Of a DNA stretch of 64,000 bases, positions 46,701-56,777 are shown in pieces. The notes below the pieces were generated by a model. That model made no database searches. It saw only the letters and a list, made by a program, of their open reading frames with translations, and had not been told where the DNA came from. The translations under genes and the position numbers were made by a program. Each line of letters opens with the position of its first letter. Within the stretch, counting starts at the first letter, position 1. Source of the stretch: Marthasterias glacialis (lineage: Eukaryota; Echinodermata; Asteroidea; Forcipulatida; Asteriidae); NCBI GenBank assembly GCA_911728455.2, contig OU452239.1:3547884-3611883 (forward strand). The letters are read 5' to 3'.

Positions 46701-49700
46701 TACGGAGATAGATGCACCATGTACTGTACAATGTACATTGTACATGTATAGTCAGGTACCCGACTCCCACTATACTGCTCTGCATTTCACAATGGTGAAT
46801 ACACGGGCTGCTTTCTTGGAAGTCTGGTTCAGCAAGCGTGAGGCTGCTCTACAATGAAAAATATGGTAGCCTCGTCCTAGACTGTTGCACAGTACGGATT
46901 GCTACTATACAATATTAAAAATACTTGCCTATTTATTTTGTGTTAAAAAAATAGTTTGTTACAATATAAATTATTTTAATTATTGTTCCATCATTTTACA
47001 CAATAAAAATTGATACATACCTTCTAAAACTGGCTTAAACAATTAGAAAACATGTCATTATCATTGCTGGGAGGGAAAAAAAAAGAAGAAAAAAAAAGAA
47101 GAATCCCGACCTACAGTACCTACCTTATTTTGTTTGGCCCGTTACGCCAACATAACTTTTTTTTTATGCCTTATGGCACAGTAAAGCGCAGAATTCTGCA
47201 GTGAGCATGGCCTTGAAATTCCAAACCAATGAATTTCCGTGCTGATGAAGCAGAATATGTTACTCAACCAATAACTGCTGAGATACAATTAAGGGGAACC
47301 ACTGCACATGGCAGTTTATTTTGGTTGTTAACTTTTTCCTGTTACTAGTAATATTGTTCTATGCTTGGCCAATTTGATGGGCTTATAAAAACAAAATTGT
47401 ACCATGTTAACCCCGTTCGAGACCATTTATTTCCATATAGTCAGCCCAATATGTCCAGACAAGACTAATTGTTTATGTTTTTTCACTTTATTTCTTTGAT
47501 GAAAATGTTGGGGATAAAAAATATGAACTATTAGTTTTGTTTTGTTTTGTTTTGGAGATGTATCTATCCATGTTAACATGGGAAGATGGAATTCAGGGCA
47601 TGACTTTTACCCTGACTTTGGGGGTTTGGTTGAAGTATGCAATCTTGTGGCCATTCCCAGCTGCTATGGGCATTTAGGTAAGCCGCTTGCCGCCGCTACT
47701 GTATGTTCTCTGAATGGTTATTTTATCTAAATACTTGTGTGTCTGTCAGCTAAAGAGGAAAGTCTCTTCAACAGAATCTTTGTTCCTTTTCAGCAATCCG
47801 TCGGGCTCTAGCTGGTTCTACTCTTTCTTTTTATGTGCTGGTACTTTTTACTTGCCATAGAAATGAAATATAAGCTATAAGCAATGAAATTGTACTATTT
47901 TTTTCTTCACATTTTGCTTATCATTGTGTGTTTTGAAGGTGCTTACTTGGAGTTCTTAATTTTGACTTCCGCTGAGCTTTTCGACACGACTAACAAGTCA
48001 TTCATCAGTGAGCTTGTCCCAGGTCAGGAGTACACCCAAGAGGTGGGAAGTATGGGTGGATTAGGTGAAGTGTTCAATAGTTGTGTGTCATTCTCAGAGA
48101 AGATGAATAAACTTGAGTTGCGCCAGGAGGAGACAGCTCTTCTCTTTGCCATTTCTATAATGACTCCAGGTTTGTAGACATTGCATGGTGGAGTATCGAT
48201 ACGGTTTTGGTTCACAGTTACACCGTGTGGTAATATCTACTTCCCCTGAGTAGAATTTATTTCTGATAGAAATCGTCTTGCTTAGTTCTGAAAGAGCAGG
48301 ACAAGTTTTTTCAGAACTGAAGACAAATCGTTTCAGAACTGAGGAGACCAAGTTCTTTCAGAACTGATATGAGTAGGACAAGTTCTTTCAGAACTAGCAG
48401 GCCAAGCTCTTTTAGAACTGAGCAGGACAATTTTTTTCAGAACTTGGCAGGCAAAGCTCTTTTCGAACTGATCAGGGCAAGTTCTGTCAGAACTGAGCAG
48501 GCCAAGTTCTGTCAGAACTGAGGAGGCGAATTCTTTTCAGAACTGAGCAGGACAAGTTCTTTCAGAACTGAGCAGATCAAGTTCTTTCGGAACTTAGGAG
48601 GACAAGTTCTTTCAGAACTTAGCAGTCCAAGCTCTTTTAGAACTGATCAGGACAAGTTCTGTCAGAACTGAGCAGGCCAAGTTCTGTCAGAACTGAGGAG
48701 GCGTATTCTTTCAAACTGAGCAGGACAAGTTCTTTCAGAACTGAGCAGATCAAGTTCTTTCGGAACTGAGCAGGACAAGTTATTTCGGAACTGAGCAGGA
48801 CAAGTTCTTTCAGAACTGAGCAGGACATGTTTGTTTGGAACTGAGCAGGACATGTTTTTTTGGAACTGAGCAGGACATGTTTTTTTTGGAACTGAGCAGA
48901 TCAAGTTTTTTCATAGCTGATGAGGACAAGTTATTATCTGAACTCTTGTCTACTCAGTAGAAGTAGTTAATATCAAATACATGTATAATATCACATACAT
49001 GTATACTGTAGTATACTGCAAACCAAAACCATATGACCCAAGCTTTTTACTTATTGTTGAGTTGTCTCGTGTACATGTATGTAACTTTAGGGCAGACATT
49101 AAACCTTATTTTTGACTGTAAGTTGGCGCCCTTTGGGGTAGATTGGGAGTCTAACCATAGAAACAGTGTGGTAAACCAGATGCAATACACTTTTAATAAC
49201 GCGGTTTGTATACAACTTTTTAGGTTTTTGTTCTTGACACTTTTACAATGTAATCGGTGTAAGAAATGTGCTTGGAAAATTTTTATTTTTAATGTTTTGA
49301 AATATTTTTGTACTTCCAACATGATATTAGTATTGCGCCCTCTTGCTGTCAAAAATATGGCCTATTGATTCGGCCTGGAAAATGTCCAGGGGTGGATTTC
49401 GCGAGATAAGACTAGTCCTAGCGCTTTGTGAAATCCACACCTGGTCTAATAGCCTGAAAAATTGTAACTCCCTTGAAGCTCAAACAGTCCCAAATCCTCC
49501 AAAATTCAGGACGTTTTGACCTTGTAGGATATTGTACTGCAGACCAAACTAACAATTGCTTTTCATTGGAGCAGACACACCAATCATATCAGAGCCCAAA
49601 TGTGTGGGTGTTGAGTTACTATAGAGTGGAGGATATGGGATGGTCTCTAGCCAAATTGAGAGTTAAATCTTAGAAAAAGTTATCGTAAACGATCTGAGAC

Positions 49701-52498
49701 TTGAAATTCTCTTCAGTCAAGAAAAGCCCTGACCCTAGTAGTATACAAATATTGACTGCTTTGAGTGGCATAGTAAAACTAGTCACTCGAGGAAGATAGG
49801 CAGCTCCGGGGATCACCGAGAGTGACTAGTTTTACTACACCACGAGATAAAGCAGTCAATATTTGTTTTATAACACCTCAATGTCATCCATTTTTGTGGT
49901 AATATTCAACTGTATAAAATCTGACAGGAAATCTTGACAAAAAGAAAGAGGGGTACCAGACTAATATTATTGCCTTCGTTCTTATATCGTATTTCAAATG
50001 CACGTATTATTGGATCATTTCACCGGGTTAGAAGTTGTCACACAGCTCATTCAAATCAACGCTTGAAGTCAATGCAGTCAGGGTACCAGGGTATCCATTC
50101 GATAGTACATCGGCTGCTCAGGCTATCGTTGTATAGTACCGTGTAATAGTTTTTTTGGTCGGTGTGCATTGCAAGAGTAAAAAATACACAACACCACGTG
50201 ACACACTTTCGGCCAATCAACAGATAGAATCAAAGGAAGAGGTGTTATAAGTATAGATATCCATGCTCTGGCTTGGTGTGATCACCATAACAACACCACA
50301 CTAACCCTTGATTGTGTGTTGTTACCTTGGCAACAGATCGTCCTGATGTTCAAGACACTGATTCCATATCGGCTGAGCAGCAGACATTGGTTGAAGCCCT
50401 GCAGACTTGCCTAAAGCACAATCATCCGGACCAAATCAATTTGTTGCCCAAGGTATGTTAAAACCATCTTGCTTTGAACAGTGTTCAGGCCCTGCAAGTT
50501 TGTAGAGATACCATTTATTATTGGGGTGTATGCAACCCAATTTGCTGACACATTGTGGCAGTGGCATAACCACCTTGGGAAAGGAGACACCCCTGTCTCT
50601 CCACTCAGAAATCTTGGTCTTGCCCGCCCCCTCCCCCAAATGTTTTTTTTTTCAATGCACTTGAATGGTTCAATACATCGTTTTGCCTCTGCCCCCCAAA
50701 ATGAAAATGTCTAATTTTACCACTGGTACTCAGTGTAAAGTTTTGGGTTGAACAAAGAAAAATTGACTGGAGTGGGATTTGAACCTGTAACCACCCGCTA
50801 TACATGTACGTACTGATGCTCTAGCAGCTGAGTTATCCAGCCCTATGCTGGCATCTCCCTATTTTATCAATATCTTTGTTTGAGGGGGTACCAGTCAGAA
50901 GCAAAGATTATAGAGCGCCGAAGTCGCAAGATGGGGGAACTCTGGCTGAAATGTGAAATCCCACTGGATGCCATTTCAGCAAGTAACTCTATTGATACAA
51001 CAATAGATCAGTGCAGACAATGACCATTGCTATCAATGGGAAACAAAACATTCACTTGCTGAAATGGCGCCCATGCGTATTTCACGTTCCAACACTAGAC
51101 AAATCTCCAGTTCCCCATCTTGCGCCTTCGGAAGCCAATCAACAGGATACTGCCGTATTTAACCAAGTGTCCCATTCAGTGGCAACCACTAGTCTTCCCC
51201 ATTGGTCTCAGTAAAGATAGTACACTTGAAACTTTGCAGTTTGGTTAACCAATGCCGCTATTGACATTGATTGAAGATTTTAATAAGCAAAACACAGGAA
51301 AGACTTTTTAAAAATAAGTTACAGTCAGTAATTCTGATGTTTTCATTGCCCAAAGTGGCTGCATGATACTTAAATCCCTGAAGAAATCTTACACGTTCCT
51401 GCAAGGACTACTAAGCAAACAAGGTACCACAAGACACTTTGGGTCCCTGGGAATCTTCAATCCATCTCGGGAAATTGATTCATAATGCATTTTTTCCATA
51501 TAGACATGATAGATGGGTATACCGAATAGTCTTGAGCTTTATTGACATGTACATGTCCAATTTATTTAATGGATTTGCCACTGTCCTACATTTCATGGAT
51601 ACATTTCTTCTTGATTTTCTCTAGTTTATTTGTTTATTTAATTTTTAGGCAGTTTATTTTGTTTATTTTACAATTTTTACCTTTAACCAGTGCGATCGTT
51701 ATCCTACTTTCAACTTTCTGTTTTTGAACAATCTTTTCTTAAGAATGCTAGGTCACATTTGACCTCAAAATTTAGATTTAAATTTTAAATAGCTACTTTT
51801 ATAGATTTAAGAAAGATATAAGCTTTCATTTAAAGATGCCCACTCATCAACGCGCGACAAACAAATTCGTGCCACGAAAGATCACCTTTGACCGGTGTAC
51901 GCGTTCTACGAAAACTAGGTACGGGTTCATGATCGTTTTGTGCCACAGAAACAGTCGTCAGGTTATGGTGACGAGCGAGCGTCTTTAAGTTATTGCACCA
52001 AAGAAATCCACCAATGATAAGTGGTAGTTAATTAAAAACTGAAAATGAATCATCTCACGTCCATTTGCCATGTTCAAACAAATTTTGCATGTTACTTGTA
52101 TTTTTTATTTTTGACAATGGCATATGTGTAGGTTTTTGTATAAATTTCTTTTGAAAACAGCATTGTCTGTCATTTGAAAAAGAATCCCAAAAAATATATT
52201 TCGGTGGAAATGGGGCCATGCAAATTTAATTGGCACCCTTTGTGATTTGTGTGCAGTACCTGGGTGAGAGTTCATCTTTTTATGCACGGCCACAGGCCCG
52301 CTATAATCATGACGACACAGCCACTTTAATAACGTCATCATGACTGTTGTATGACGTATTGGTTTGTCTCATCAACAGACCATAATGCTCTTGACTGACG
52401 TCCGTGACCTCACCGAAAAGTACATGGAGGATATTATGAATCTAAAGCTGCAGGGAAACGACATGCTCCCACTCCTTTGTGAAATGTTTAATCTATGA
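34494..52498 (+). CDS. NR1H4-like: FXR-like nuclear receptor (NR1H group), whole gene of six coding exons
   Basis: This is a ligand-regulated transcription factor that acts in the nucleus. Joining 34507-34771, 44439-44716, 45259-46399, 47939-48169, 50337-50452 and 52379-52498 gives 2151 nt, or 716 residues plus stop. Every junction is GT-AG and keeps frame (intron phases 1, 0, 1, 1, 0). Order: two-zinc-finger DNA-binding domain (residues 18-85), hinge (about 90-150), helix 1 (about 151-175), a disordered insert (about 198-506), helices 3 to 11 (about 507-700) and AF-2 (709-714). CVMDMYMRR in finger 2 and LLCEMF at the C terminus match vertebrate FXR ([15 protein letters not shown]) better than LXR or EcR. 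NR1H receptors usually pair with RXR and bind sterols, bile acids or ecdysteroids; the ligand here is unknown. At 716 residues it is about 1.5 times as long as vertebrate FXR because of the insert. Orthology to FXR rather than a lineage-specific NR1H paralogue is not settled. Confidence 0.93.
34953..35167 (+). mobile_element. 230-bp-type MITE, copy in receptor intron 1
   Basis: GATTATAGAGCACCGAAGGT, GCAAGATGGGGAACT, GAAATGTGAAATCCCACTAG and GGGAAACAAAACATTCACTT are colinear with 50908-51110. The right end is lost. Positions 34837-34940 just upstream are a half copy of the GGGCCCAATTTCATAGAGC family. Confidence 0.75.
36345..36508. mobile_element. AGACCTTATGCA-type MITE in intron 1
   Basis: AATGACGTCATCTTAGAG, GGGCCAATGAGCAAC, GGGCGCCCTACTCAAATGAC and AAGGTCTATTG match the nested element at 61259-61433. 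The left end is worn. Confidence 0.7.
36795..37412 (+). mobile_element. GACCGATTGCGCGAC MITE, right end missing, in intron 1
   Basis: It starts AATAGACCGATTGCACGAC and is colinear with 21952-22755 through ACCGGCGTCGGACGACTA and TTATTCAGCCACTTGAAGGT. It stops after ACAAACTCTGGAATATC. Confidence 0.85.
38300..41131 (+). mobile_element. 2.8-kb Helentron-like element with a giant palindrome in intron 1
   Basis: The 5' end AGCTGTTCCG (38300-38309) is matched inverted by CGGAACAGCT (41091-41100). The hairpin GTGTTTGT-CC-ACAAACAC and CTAG follow (41128-41131). Inside, 38557-39465 and 40247-41131 are reverse complements of about 0.9 kb. Each arm has four to five units of about 143 bp with the core CTTTGACCTTTACTTCCGG. 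The left arm's outer end is also a 3'-type end on the - strand: CTAG (38557-38560) and hairpin TTGTGATTGT-TTATT-ACAATCACAA. The centre holds a MITE (39762-40246). Confidence 0.7.
39762..40246 (-). mobile_element. GACCGATTGCGCGAC MITE in the centre of the palindrome
   Basis: CAATAGACCGATTGCGCCAC, GGGTATACACACACGTAATC and the GATCGAGGCTTTTCTTGC region match the reverse of 21952-22755. The other end is missing; the copy stops where the right palindrome arm begins. Confidence 0.85.
42240..43160 (-). mobile_element. LINE 3' end (CR1/L2-like), broken, in intron 1
   Basis: The - strand reads [20 protein letters not shown] then [14 protein letters not shown] (43140-43030). In another frame it reads KLHWLHV. 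In a third it reads [17 protein letters not shown] and [15 protein letters not shown] (42860-42712). This is the conserved C-terminal order of CR1/L2-type ORF2, with an internal deletion and at least two frame changes. An A/T-rich 3' tail region follows to about 42240. Confidence 0.85.
43350..43585 (+). mobile_element. tRNA-derived SINE in intron 1 (second family)
   Basis: GCGTAAAGTGCTCGCC is box A-like and GGTTCGATTCC (43402-43412) is a good box B, about 40 bp apart. The body (GAGATGTTCGGTTTTCCTCT, GTAAGGAGGATTAGCGTCCC) differs from the SINE at 54195. Confidence 0.6.
44439..44716 (+). CDS. NR1H4-like: Receptor exon: hinge and helix 1 of the ligand-binding domain
   Basis: The acceptor is TTTTTGTTAG, ending at 44438. 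The exon completes the split Arg codon and encodes residues 90-181. It starts [12 protein letters not shown], a basic extension typical just after a receptor DNA-binding domain, and continues as a Ser/Thr-rich hinge. It ends with an amphipathic stretch (about 151-175, [20 protein letters not shown]). That stretch aligns with FXR helix 1 (LLHFIMDSYNKQ) and is followed across the junction by NKVPDRILE, where FXR has ITNKILKEE. The donor at 44717 is phase 0. Confidence 0.88.
45259..46399 (+). CDS. NR1H4-like: Receptor exon: long helix 1 to helix 3 insert plus helices 3-4
   Basis: This is an open exon of 1141 nt after TTTCACAG, encoding residues 182-561 and the first base of Gly562. Residues 198-506 are rich in Ser, Thr, Pro and Lys with no fold I recognise. 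Short basic patches such as [19 protein letters not shown] look like disordered, possibly phosphorylated sequence. From residue 507 the ligand-binding domain resumes. Helix 3 and the receptor signature are clear in FAKCLQGF (541-548) and [10 protein letters not shown] (553-562), matching FAKQLPGF and REDQIALLKT of LXR. Lys543 corresponds to the helix 3 charge-clamp region. The donor GTAAGC at 46400 splits the Gly codon, a position where NR1H genes commonly have an intron. Confidence 0.92.
46440..47170. mobile_element. 730-bp inverted-repeat element in receptor intron 3
   Basis: GGCATAAAAAAAAAATG with TTATGTTGGCG at the left is mirrored by CGCCAACATAAC with TTTTTTTTTATGCC at the right, about 27 bp in all. 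The inside has no coding sequence. Open frames at 46558-46785 are chance. Confidence 0.75.
47939..48169 (+). CDS. NR1H4-like: Receptor exon: helices 4/5 to 8
   Basis: The acceptor TTTTGAAG ends at 47938. The exon encodes residues 562-638 and the first base of Asp639. [15 protein letters not shown] aligns with FXR helix 5 (AVEAMFLRSAEIFN). [19 protein letters not shown] aligns with the helix 7/8 stretch MTQEEYALLTAIVILSP. The segment between them is of ordinary length, so the enlarged loop is confined to the preceding exon. The donor GTTTGT at 48170 is phase 1. Confidence 0.92.
48279..48955. repeat. 25-bp minisatellite in receptor intron 4
   Basis: There are about 26 diverged units of GAACTGAGCAGGACAAGTTC followed by TTTCA. 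Open frames on the - strand (Cys/Pro/Ala/Gln repeats) are readings of this array. Confidence 0.93.
49390..49443. repeat. Small palindromic element in intron 4
   Basis: GGTGGATTTCGCGAGATAAG with ACTAGTCCTAGCGCTTTGTG then AAATCCACACC forms an inverted repeat of about 50 bp. Confidence 0.55.
49730..50255. mobile_element. Probable MITEs in intron 4
   Basis: AAATATTGACTGCTTTGAGT and AGTAAAACTAGTCACTC are mirrored by GAGTGACTAGTTTTACT and AAAGCAGTCAATATTTG (49748-49866). A second pair, TATAACACCTC (49870) and GAGGTGTTATA (50241), brackets the following 380 bp. Confidence 0.6.
50337..50452 (+). CDS. NR1H4-like: Receptor exon: helix 8/9 region
   Basis: The exon follows CAACAG at 50331-50336 and encodes residues 639-677, beginning DRPDVQD. 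That matches the DRPxVQ motif of LXR and EcR and the DRQYIKD of FXR. A helix follows ([18 protein letters not shown], compare [21 protein letters not shown]). The donor GTATGT follows LLPK in phase 0. Confidence 0.92.
50765..50860 (-). mobile_element. tRNA-like head of a SINE in intron 5
   Basis: On the - strand TAACTCAGCTGCTAGAGCA (box A) and GGTTCAAATCC (box B) are spaced as in a tRNA. A full cloverleaf acceptor pair is not evident, so it is read as a SINE or tRNA pseudogene. Confidence 0.55.
50908..51136. mobile_element. 230-bp MITE in intron 5
   Basis: Its ends are GCGCCGAAGTCGCAAGATGG and CCATCTTGCGCCTTCGGAAG. The inside (GAAATGTGAAATCCCACTGG, AAACATTCACTTGCTGAAAT) is shared with 34953-35167 and with a scrap at 3436-3465. 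Confidence 0.8.
51826..51995 (-). repeat. 170-bp repeat in intron 5
   Basis: It is the reverse complement of 62785-62930 (AAAGATGCCCAC, GTTTTGTGCCACAGAAACAG and GCGAGCGTCTTTAAG correspond). Confidence 0.65.
52379..52498 (+). CDS. NR1H4-like: Receptor last coding exon: helices 10/11 and AF-2
   Basis: The acceptor CAACAG ends at 52378. The exon encodes residues 678-716 and the TGA at 52496-52498. [16 protein letters not shown] corresponds to the helix 10/11 dimer surface. LLCEMF (709-714) is a standard AF-2 core with Glu712 as the coactivator charge clamp, so ligand-dependent activation is probably retained. Only two residues follow AF-2. No AATAAA lies within the next 1 kb; the first clear one is near 53705, beyond a SINE, so the poly(A) site is undecided. 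Confidence 0.92.
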   Translation, partial: TIMLLTDVRDLTEKYMEDIMNLKLQGNDMLPLLCEMFNL

Positions 52499-52829
52499 TG
52501 AGATGGTCATCACCTTATTTGGAAGTAAGGGGACGGTTACTTTTACCTCATGTCTGTCAGACATCTCATCTGAAGGATCGTTAGACTGCCCAGAGCTGAT
52601 TCAGACCTGGTCATAATCCTTATGTGTTGTACCACAAGGTTTTATTTGAAATATTAGAAAATAAGCATTTTGTCTTGGTTGTCTGATTCTATCCGCATCT
52701 TGATGTAAGTTGTCAATGCTTTTATCTTATTATCTATCAATCTTGTGGGAATTATGTAAAGTTTCTTTATGTGATTTGTCAATAACTATGGATTCACTAA
52801 CCCAAGCAACTGTGTAATCTTGAAACTAA

Positions 52830-53090
52830 GGCCGTGTCCGAATTGGTCACTACTGCTGGATCGCCGCGTCATCATGCATTGAAGTATAGGACTTCCATAG
52901 CAACATCCCTAGCAACAGTCAGAACAATAGCCGCAGCTGCCAATTTGGATACGGCCTGAGGCTGTTTCTGAATTAGCCATGGTTGCAGTTACGGCTAGAG
53001 CTGGATCGTCATGTTGACATTTTGAAGCTCAGGCTGCCATTAGCAACACCCCCGGCTACAGCTGCCAATTCCGACAAAGTTTGTAGAAAC
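52830..53090. mobile_element. Two adjacent related MITEs just after the receptor
   Basis: Positions 52830-52956 run from GGCCGTGTCCGAATTGG to CCAATTTGGATACGGCC. Positions 52960-53090 are a diverged relative (GGCTGTTTCTGAATTAGCC ... GCTGCCAATTCCGACAAAG). Both carry GCTGGATCG and AGCAACA motifs. Confidence 0.7.
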
Positions 53091-53244
53091 AGTCACTTCG
53101 TAATCTCAAAATTGAACTGTGGCATCTCAAGAAATGACCGGTCATAAAAGTGAGAGATTTAAATTTATCAAATTTGAGCAGAAACCTTGTTTCTAGGCCC
53201 CCTCACCACCACCATGTAAAGTTAAAACCTAGCCAGTCATATAA

Positions 53245-53670
53245 TAATAATAATAATAATAATAATATTGAACATTTATGCCGCGCCATGTCTGTCAGAA
53301 TTGACACTCCTGGCGCATGCACAGTATTTATCTTGCAAGGTATTCGGAGTTATGTAGTATGAGACCTGTTCCTTTAGCACCATGTAACGGTTTACAAGGT
53401 GCTGTGGCGCAATCTGCTGCCGATCAAACCAGGAACACCGGGGCGAACCCCTTCTCTTTTCGATAAGTGCACTGGGTTCTTTTACGTGCATTACACAACA
53501 CACGGGACCTACGGCTTTACGTCCCATCCGAAGGACGCAGCAATAATGGTTAAGTGTCTTGCTTAAGGACACAAGTGTCACGACCGTGATTTGAACCCAC
53601 ACTCTGCTGATCAGAGACACCAGAGCTTGAGTCCGGTGTTCTTATCCGCTCGGCCACGACACGCCACTCA
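53245..53670 (-). mobile_element. tRNA-derived SINE, near full length
   Basis: The head is at 53670-53580 on the - strand (box B TGGGTTCAAATCA). Then come GGACACAAGTGTC-like and GTCCTTCGGATGGGACGTAA segments, and a tail of ATT repeats (53242-53266). It is the same family as the SINE at 54195. The 114-codon open frame is a reading of the SINE. Confidence 0.85.
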
Positions 53671-54194
53671 CATGCATGTCTCTCTTATTGACCAGTTTCA
53701 TTAAAATAAATAATAGGAAAGCAGTGTGTCATCAAGTTGAGCGTAAAATGAAAATGGTGGTGTAATGCTGCATGTACACCATTGTACACTGCAGGAAACT
53801 CATCCTTTTTTCACATCAGACTCTTACATGTAGTACACTAGTCTCATTGGCACATGGGTAATGTATGGAATATTCAGTGGAGGCTGATTTACAGTACATG
53901 GTTTATACAGCATTAATAACGACTTGCTGAGGAGAGCTCACACTAGGTTGATTTGGATCAGTCAAGAGACTTTCCAGAAACACCTGGGTACACCCTCTTC
54001 CTGTGCAGCCATAGGTTATGTTGGGAATTAATTTACTTGGTAGTCGCTATGGCCGGAACACTGGAAAGTCGTATTATTCAACATTGTTGTTACATCCAAC
54101 GGCCATAGCTTGATTATGAAATGAAATGCAGTTTATACCCCAAACCACAACACCTTTATTAATTTTGTCAACATGTAGTTCAACTTGGTGGCAT

Positions 54195-54862
54195 GTCGTC
54201 TCGGCTGAATGGATAAGAACACCGGACACAAGGTCTGGTGTTTTTGATCAGCAGAGTGTGGGTTCAAGTCACGGTTGTGACACTTGTGTCCTTAAGCAAG
54301 ACACTTAACCATTATTGCTGCGTCCTTCGGATGGGACGTAAAGCCTTAGGTCCTGTGTGTTGTGTAATGCACGAAAATGAACCCAGTGCACTTATCGCAA
54401 AGAGAAGGGGTTCGCCCCCGTGTTTCTGGTTTGATCGGCTGCAGATTGTGCCACATCGCCTTGTAATACCGTTACATGGTGCTATGTAAAGGAACAGGTA
54501 TCAGAATTCCAAACTTAACTCTGCATACCTTGCAGAAAAAACCACTGAGCGCTTTTAGACGCCCATCGGGTGTGATAAGGCACTGTATATTATTATTATT
54601 AACTTTCCCTGTGTTGTGTAATGCACGAAAATGAACCCAGTGCACTTATCGCAAAGAGAAGGGGTTCGCCCCCGTGTTTCTGGTTTGATCGGCTGCAGAT
54701 TGTGCCACATCGCCTTGTAATACCGTTACATGGTGCTATGTAAAGGAACAGGTATCAGAATTCCAAACTTAACTCTGCATACCTTGCAGAAAAAACCACT
54801 GAGCGCTTTAAGACGCCCATCGGGTGTGATAAAGCACTGTATATTATTATTATTAACTTTCC
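54195..54862 (+). mobile_element. tRNA-derived SINE with a tandem duplication of its 3' body
   Basis: The head (TCTCGGCTGAATGGATAAG; box B GGGTTCAAGTC) is followed by the CTTCGGATGGGACGTAAAGC body and ATT tail. The 254-bp segment from 54355 is repeated immediately to 54862 with only a few differences (CTTTTAGACG versus CTTTAAGACG, AAGGCAC versus AAAGCAC), including the tail. Confidence 0.88.
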
Positions 54863-56649
54863 CTGAGGTCTGTCCATTTGACAACCTCATGGGAGTATCA
54901 TAATGAGGGGGATTGTATCACCAAGTACAATGTACTGGACACTGACATCATAATAAGATCTATGAAGGACTTATCACAGGGCATCTCAAAGACAGAGTGC
55001 ATCTTATCGGCTGGACTCATCTTGTTGGGTGACTTGACGTCACTCTGACGGCTATGATTGACAATGATGAGCTCATCCGGGGCGCTTTTCATTAATATAC
55101 AATATCAGTATTTGCTCAGGGGTTGCATATCTAACTGTGGAAAATGTACATGTAGCGTAGAATTATAGTTGCATAAACTTTATCTATCGTCTCAGGTAAC
55201 CAGTCTACCCCAGGGTGATATGTTAGGGTGAGAATATTTCACTCATGCTTTTGTAAAATCAGACTGAAGTGCATTAAGATTTTTGAACCAAAATTTTTTT
55301 GTGCGAATACAATGTCCAGTTTGTTAAAACATTTTTAACAACTATGTAATGTACATTTTATGAATTCAACAAAAATGCACTTAGTACTTCCTCGCTGATA
55401 ACTACATTTGTACACAAACCTCACACCCCTATTAAAAATAAATACACACAAAAAAAATCTACTTTTTGATGTAAGGATGTAATGTTCAAAGAACCAAACG
55501 GCATTGTGGAGAGTTCTTTCTGAATCAATGGACATACATGACATGAGTGTAGAGACCAGGGGGTGAAGGGGTGTGTGATACCCTACCCCCTCCCCCTCAA
55601 AAAAAAATAATAATAAGTAAATAAATAATTAAATAAAAAATAAATAAATAAAATAAAAGCCAATAATAATTTGTCCCAGTTGGCATTTTGAGCTTCAGTT
55701 GGTGAATGAAGCACCAAATGAAGTAGAACAAGGTAATTGAGACTAAATTTCAGTCATTTTGCCAACAATCCTGTAAGCACACTAAACTGTGGCATGTCAT
55801 GGCCCAGCGGTCAAGCACACTGGACTGAAGTCAAAACAAGGTTTGTTGTTTGACACTATTGACTTTATGTACCTCCATGATTTAATACTGTGGGAATCCA
55901 TGCCGGGCTGGCTAATATTTCTTGAATTAGTGAAGAATAATGGTTGTAGGCAAACTGGCTTCTGTTCAGTCACCCCCCCCCCACGCCCAATGCCCACCCC
56001 CTCCTCCCCTTGAAAGGATATGCCAGAGTCGGCTAATCGTGTTCCATTTCATCCTACCAAATAAAGTGCACTTGCTACGCCCCAGTCAACCAATAGCTCG
56101 AATCTCCTACCCCATCCTTTCCGATGTCACAAGAACATGTCATATTTGATGGTAACCATCGGAGAAACCCGGATGGAAAGAATCATGGTTGTTAATTAGA
56201 CTCTCGGGCATGTCAGGGAGATTCATCAAGGGTGCTTTAATCTTCAGGGATGAGAGGAGTATTATTTTGAGTTTTCAGGTTTGACTGGTCAAAAATAAGG
56301 GATGTGTAATTTTCACCAAAGCATGCTGTGGAATAAAATAACAAATTAAAAACATTGATAATTCTGAACATCACTTCCCCTTTTTTTTTAAATGTCCAAA
56401 AAACTGAAAATTATTGTATTAGTTAATTGTATTATGAAACAAAAATGAATATACATGTATTTTACTGAAATCAAACACTGTGTGTGTATGTTATCACCAA
56501 GTGTACTCATAGTTAATGGATGTTTTCTGTAATGTAAGGTGACCACTATTTTGCAGAAATATTTATGTAAATAATGAACTTGTGGGTGGGGTATAACCTA
56601 AGAATTTTTTTAATGTACTGAACATGAAATGTTTTTGGCTGATTCAGAA
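54863..56649. other. No gene recognised
   Basis: A tRNA-like scrap (GGCCCAGCGGTCAAGCACAC, 55801) may be a worn SINE head. (TAAA)n-like sequence lies at 55605-55660. The remaining open frames have no recognisable domain. Confidence 0.4.
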
Positions 56650-56777
56650 CTGGGCTTGATTTCACAAAGCACTTAGACTCATCTTAAGATGAGTTGTCTG
56701 TCAATATTGCCATTGTGATTGATTCGGGTTGTGACATCACACTAAGATCAATCTAGCTCTTTGTGAAATTGAGCCCA
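56650..56777. mobile_element. 128-bp MITE
   Basis: GGGCTTGATTTCACAAAGC and AGCTCTTTGTGAAATTGAGCCC are inverted ends. The central ACTCATCTTAAGATGAGT is a palindrome. Confidence 0.75.

Noticed and set aside
47542-47730. 62-codon open frame between receptor exons 3 and 4
   Set aside because: Exons 3 and 4 join in frame through a split Gly codon and give a continuous NR1H domain, so no exon is needed here. The peptide has no receptor motif.
48637-48904. Cys/Pro/Ala/Gln repeat proteins on the - strand
   Set aside because: They are readings of the 25-bp minisatellite in intron 4.
50765-50860. Functional tRNA gene
   Set aside because: Box A and box B are present, but there is no convincing acceptor stem and the flanks look like SINE body.
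53276-54489. Paired open frames (114 and 83 codons) with near-identical peptides
   Set aside because: They are sense readings of SINE copies in opposite orientation, not a gene pair.
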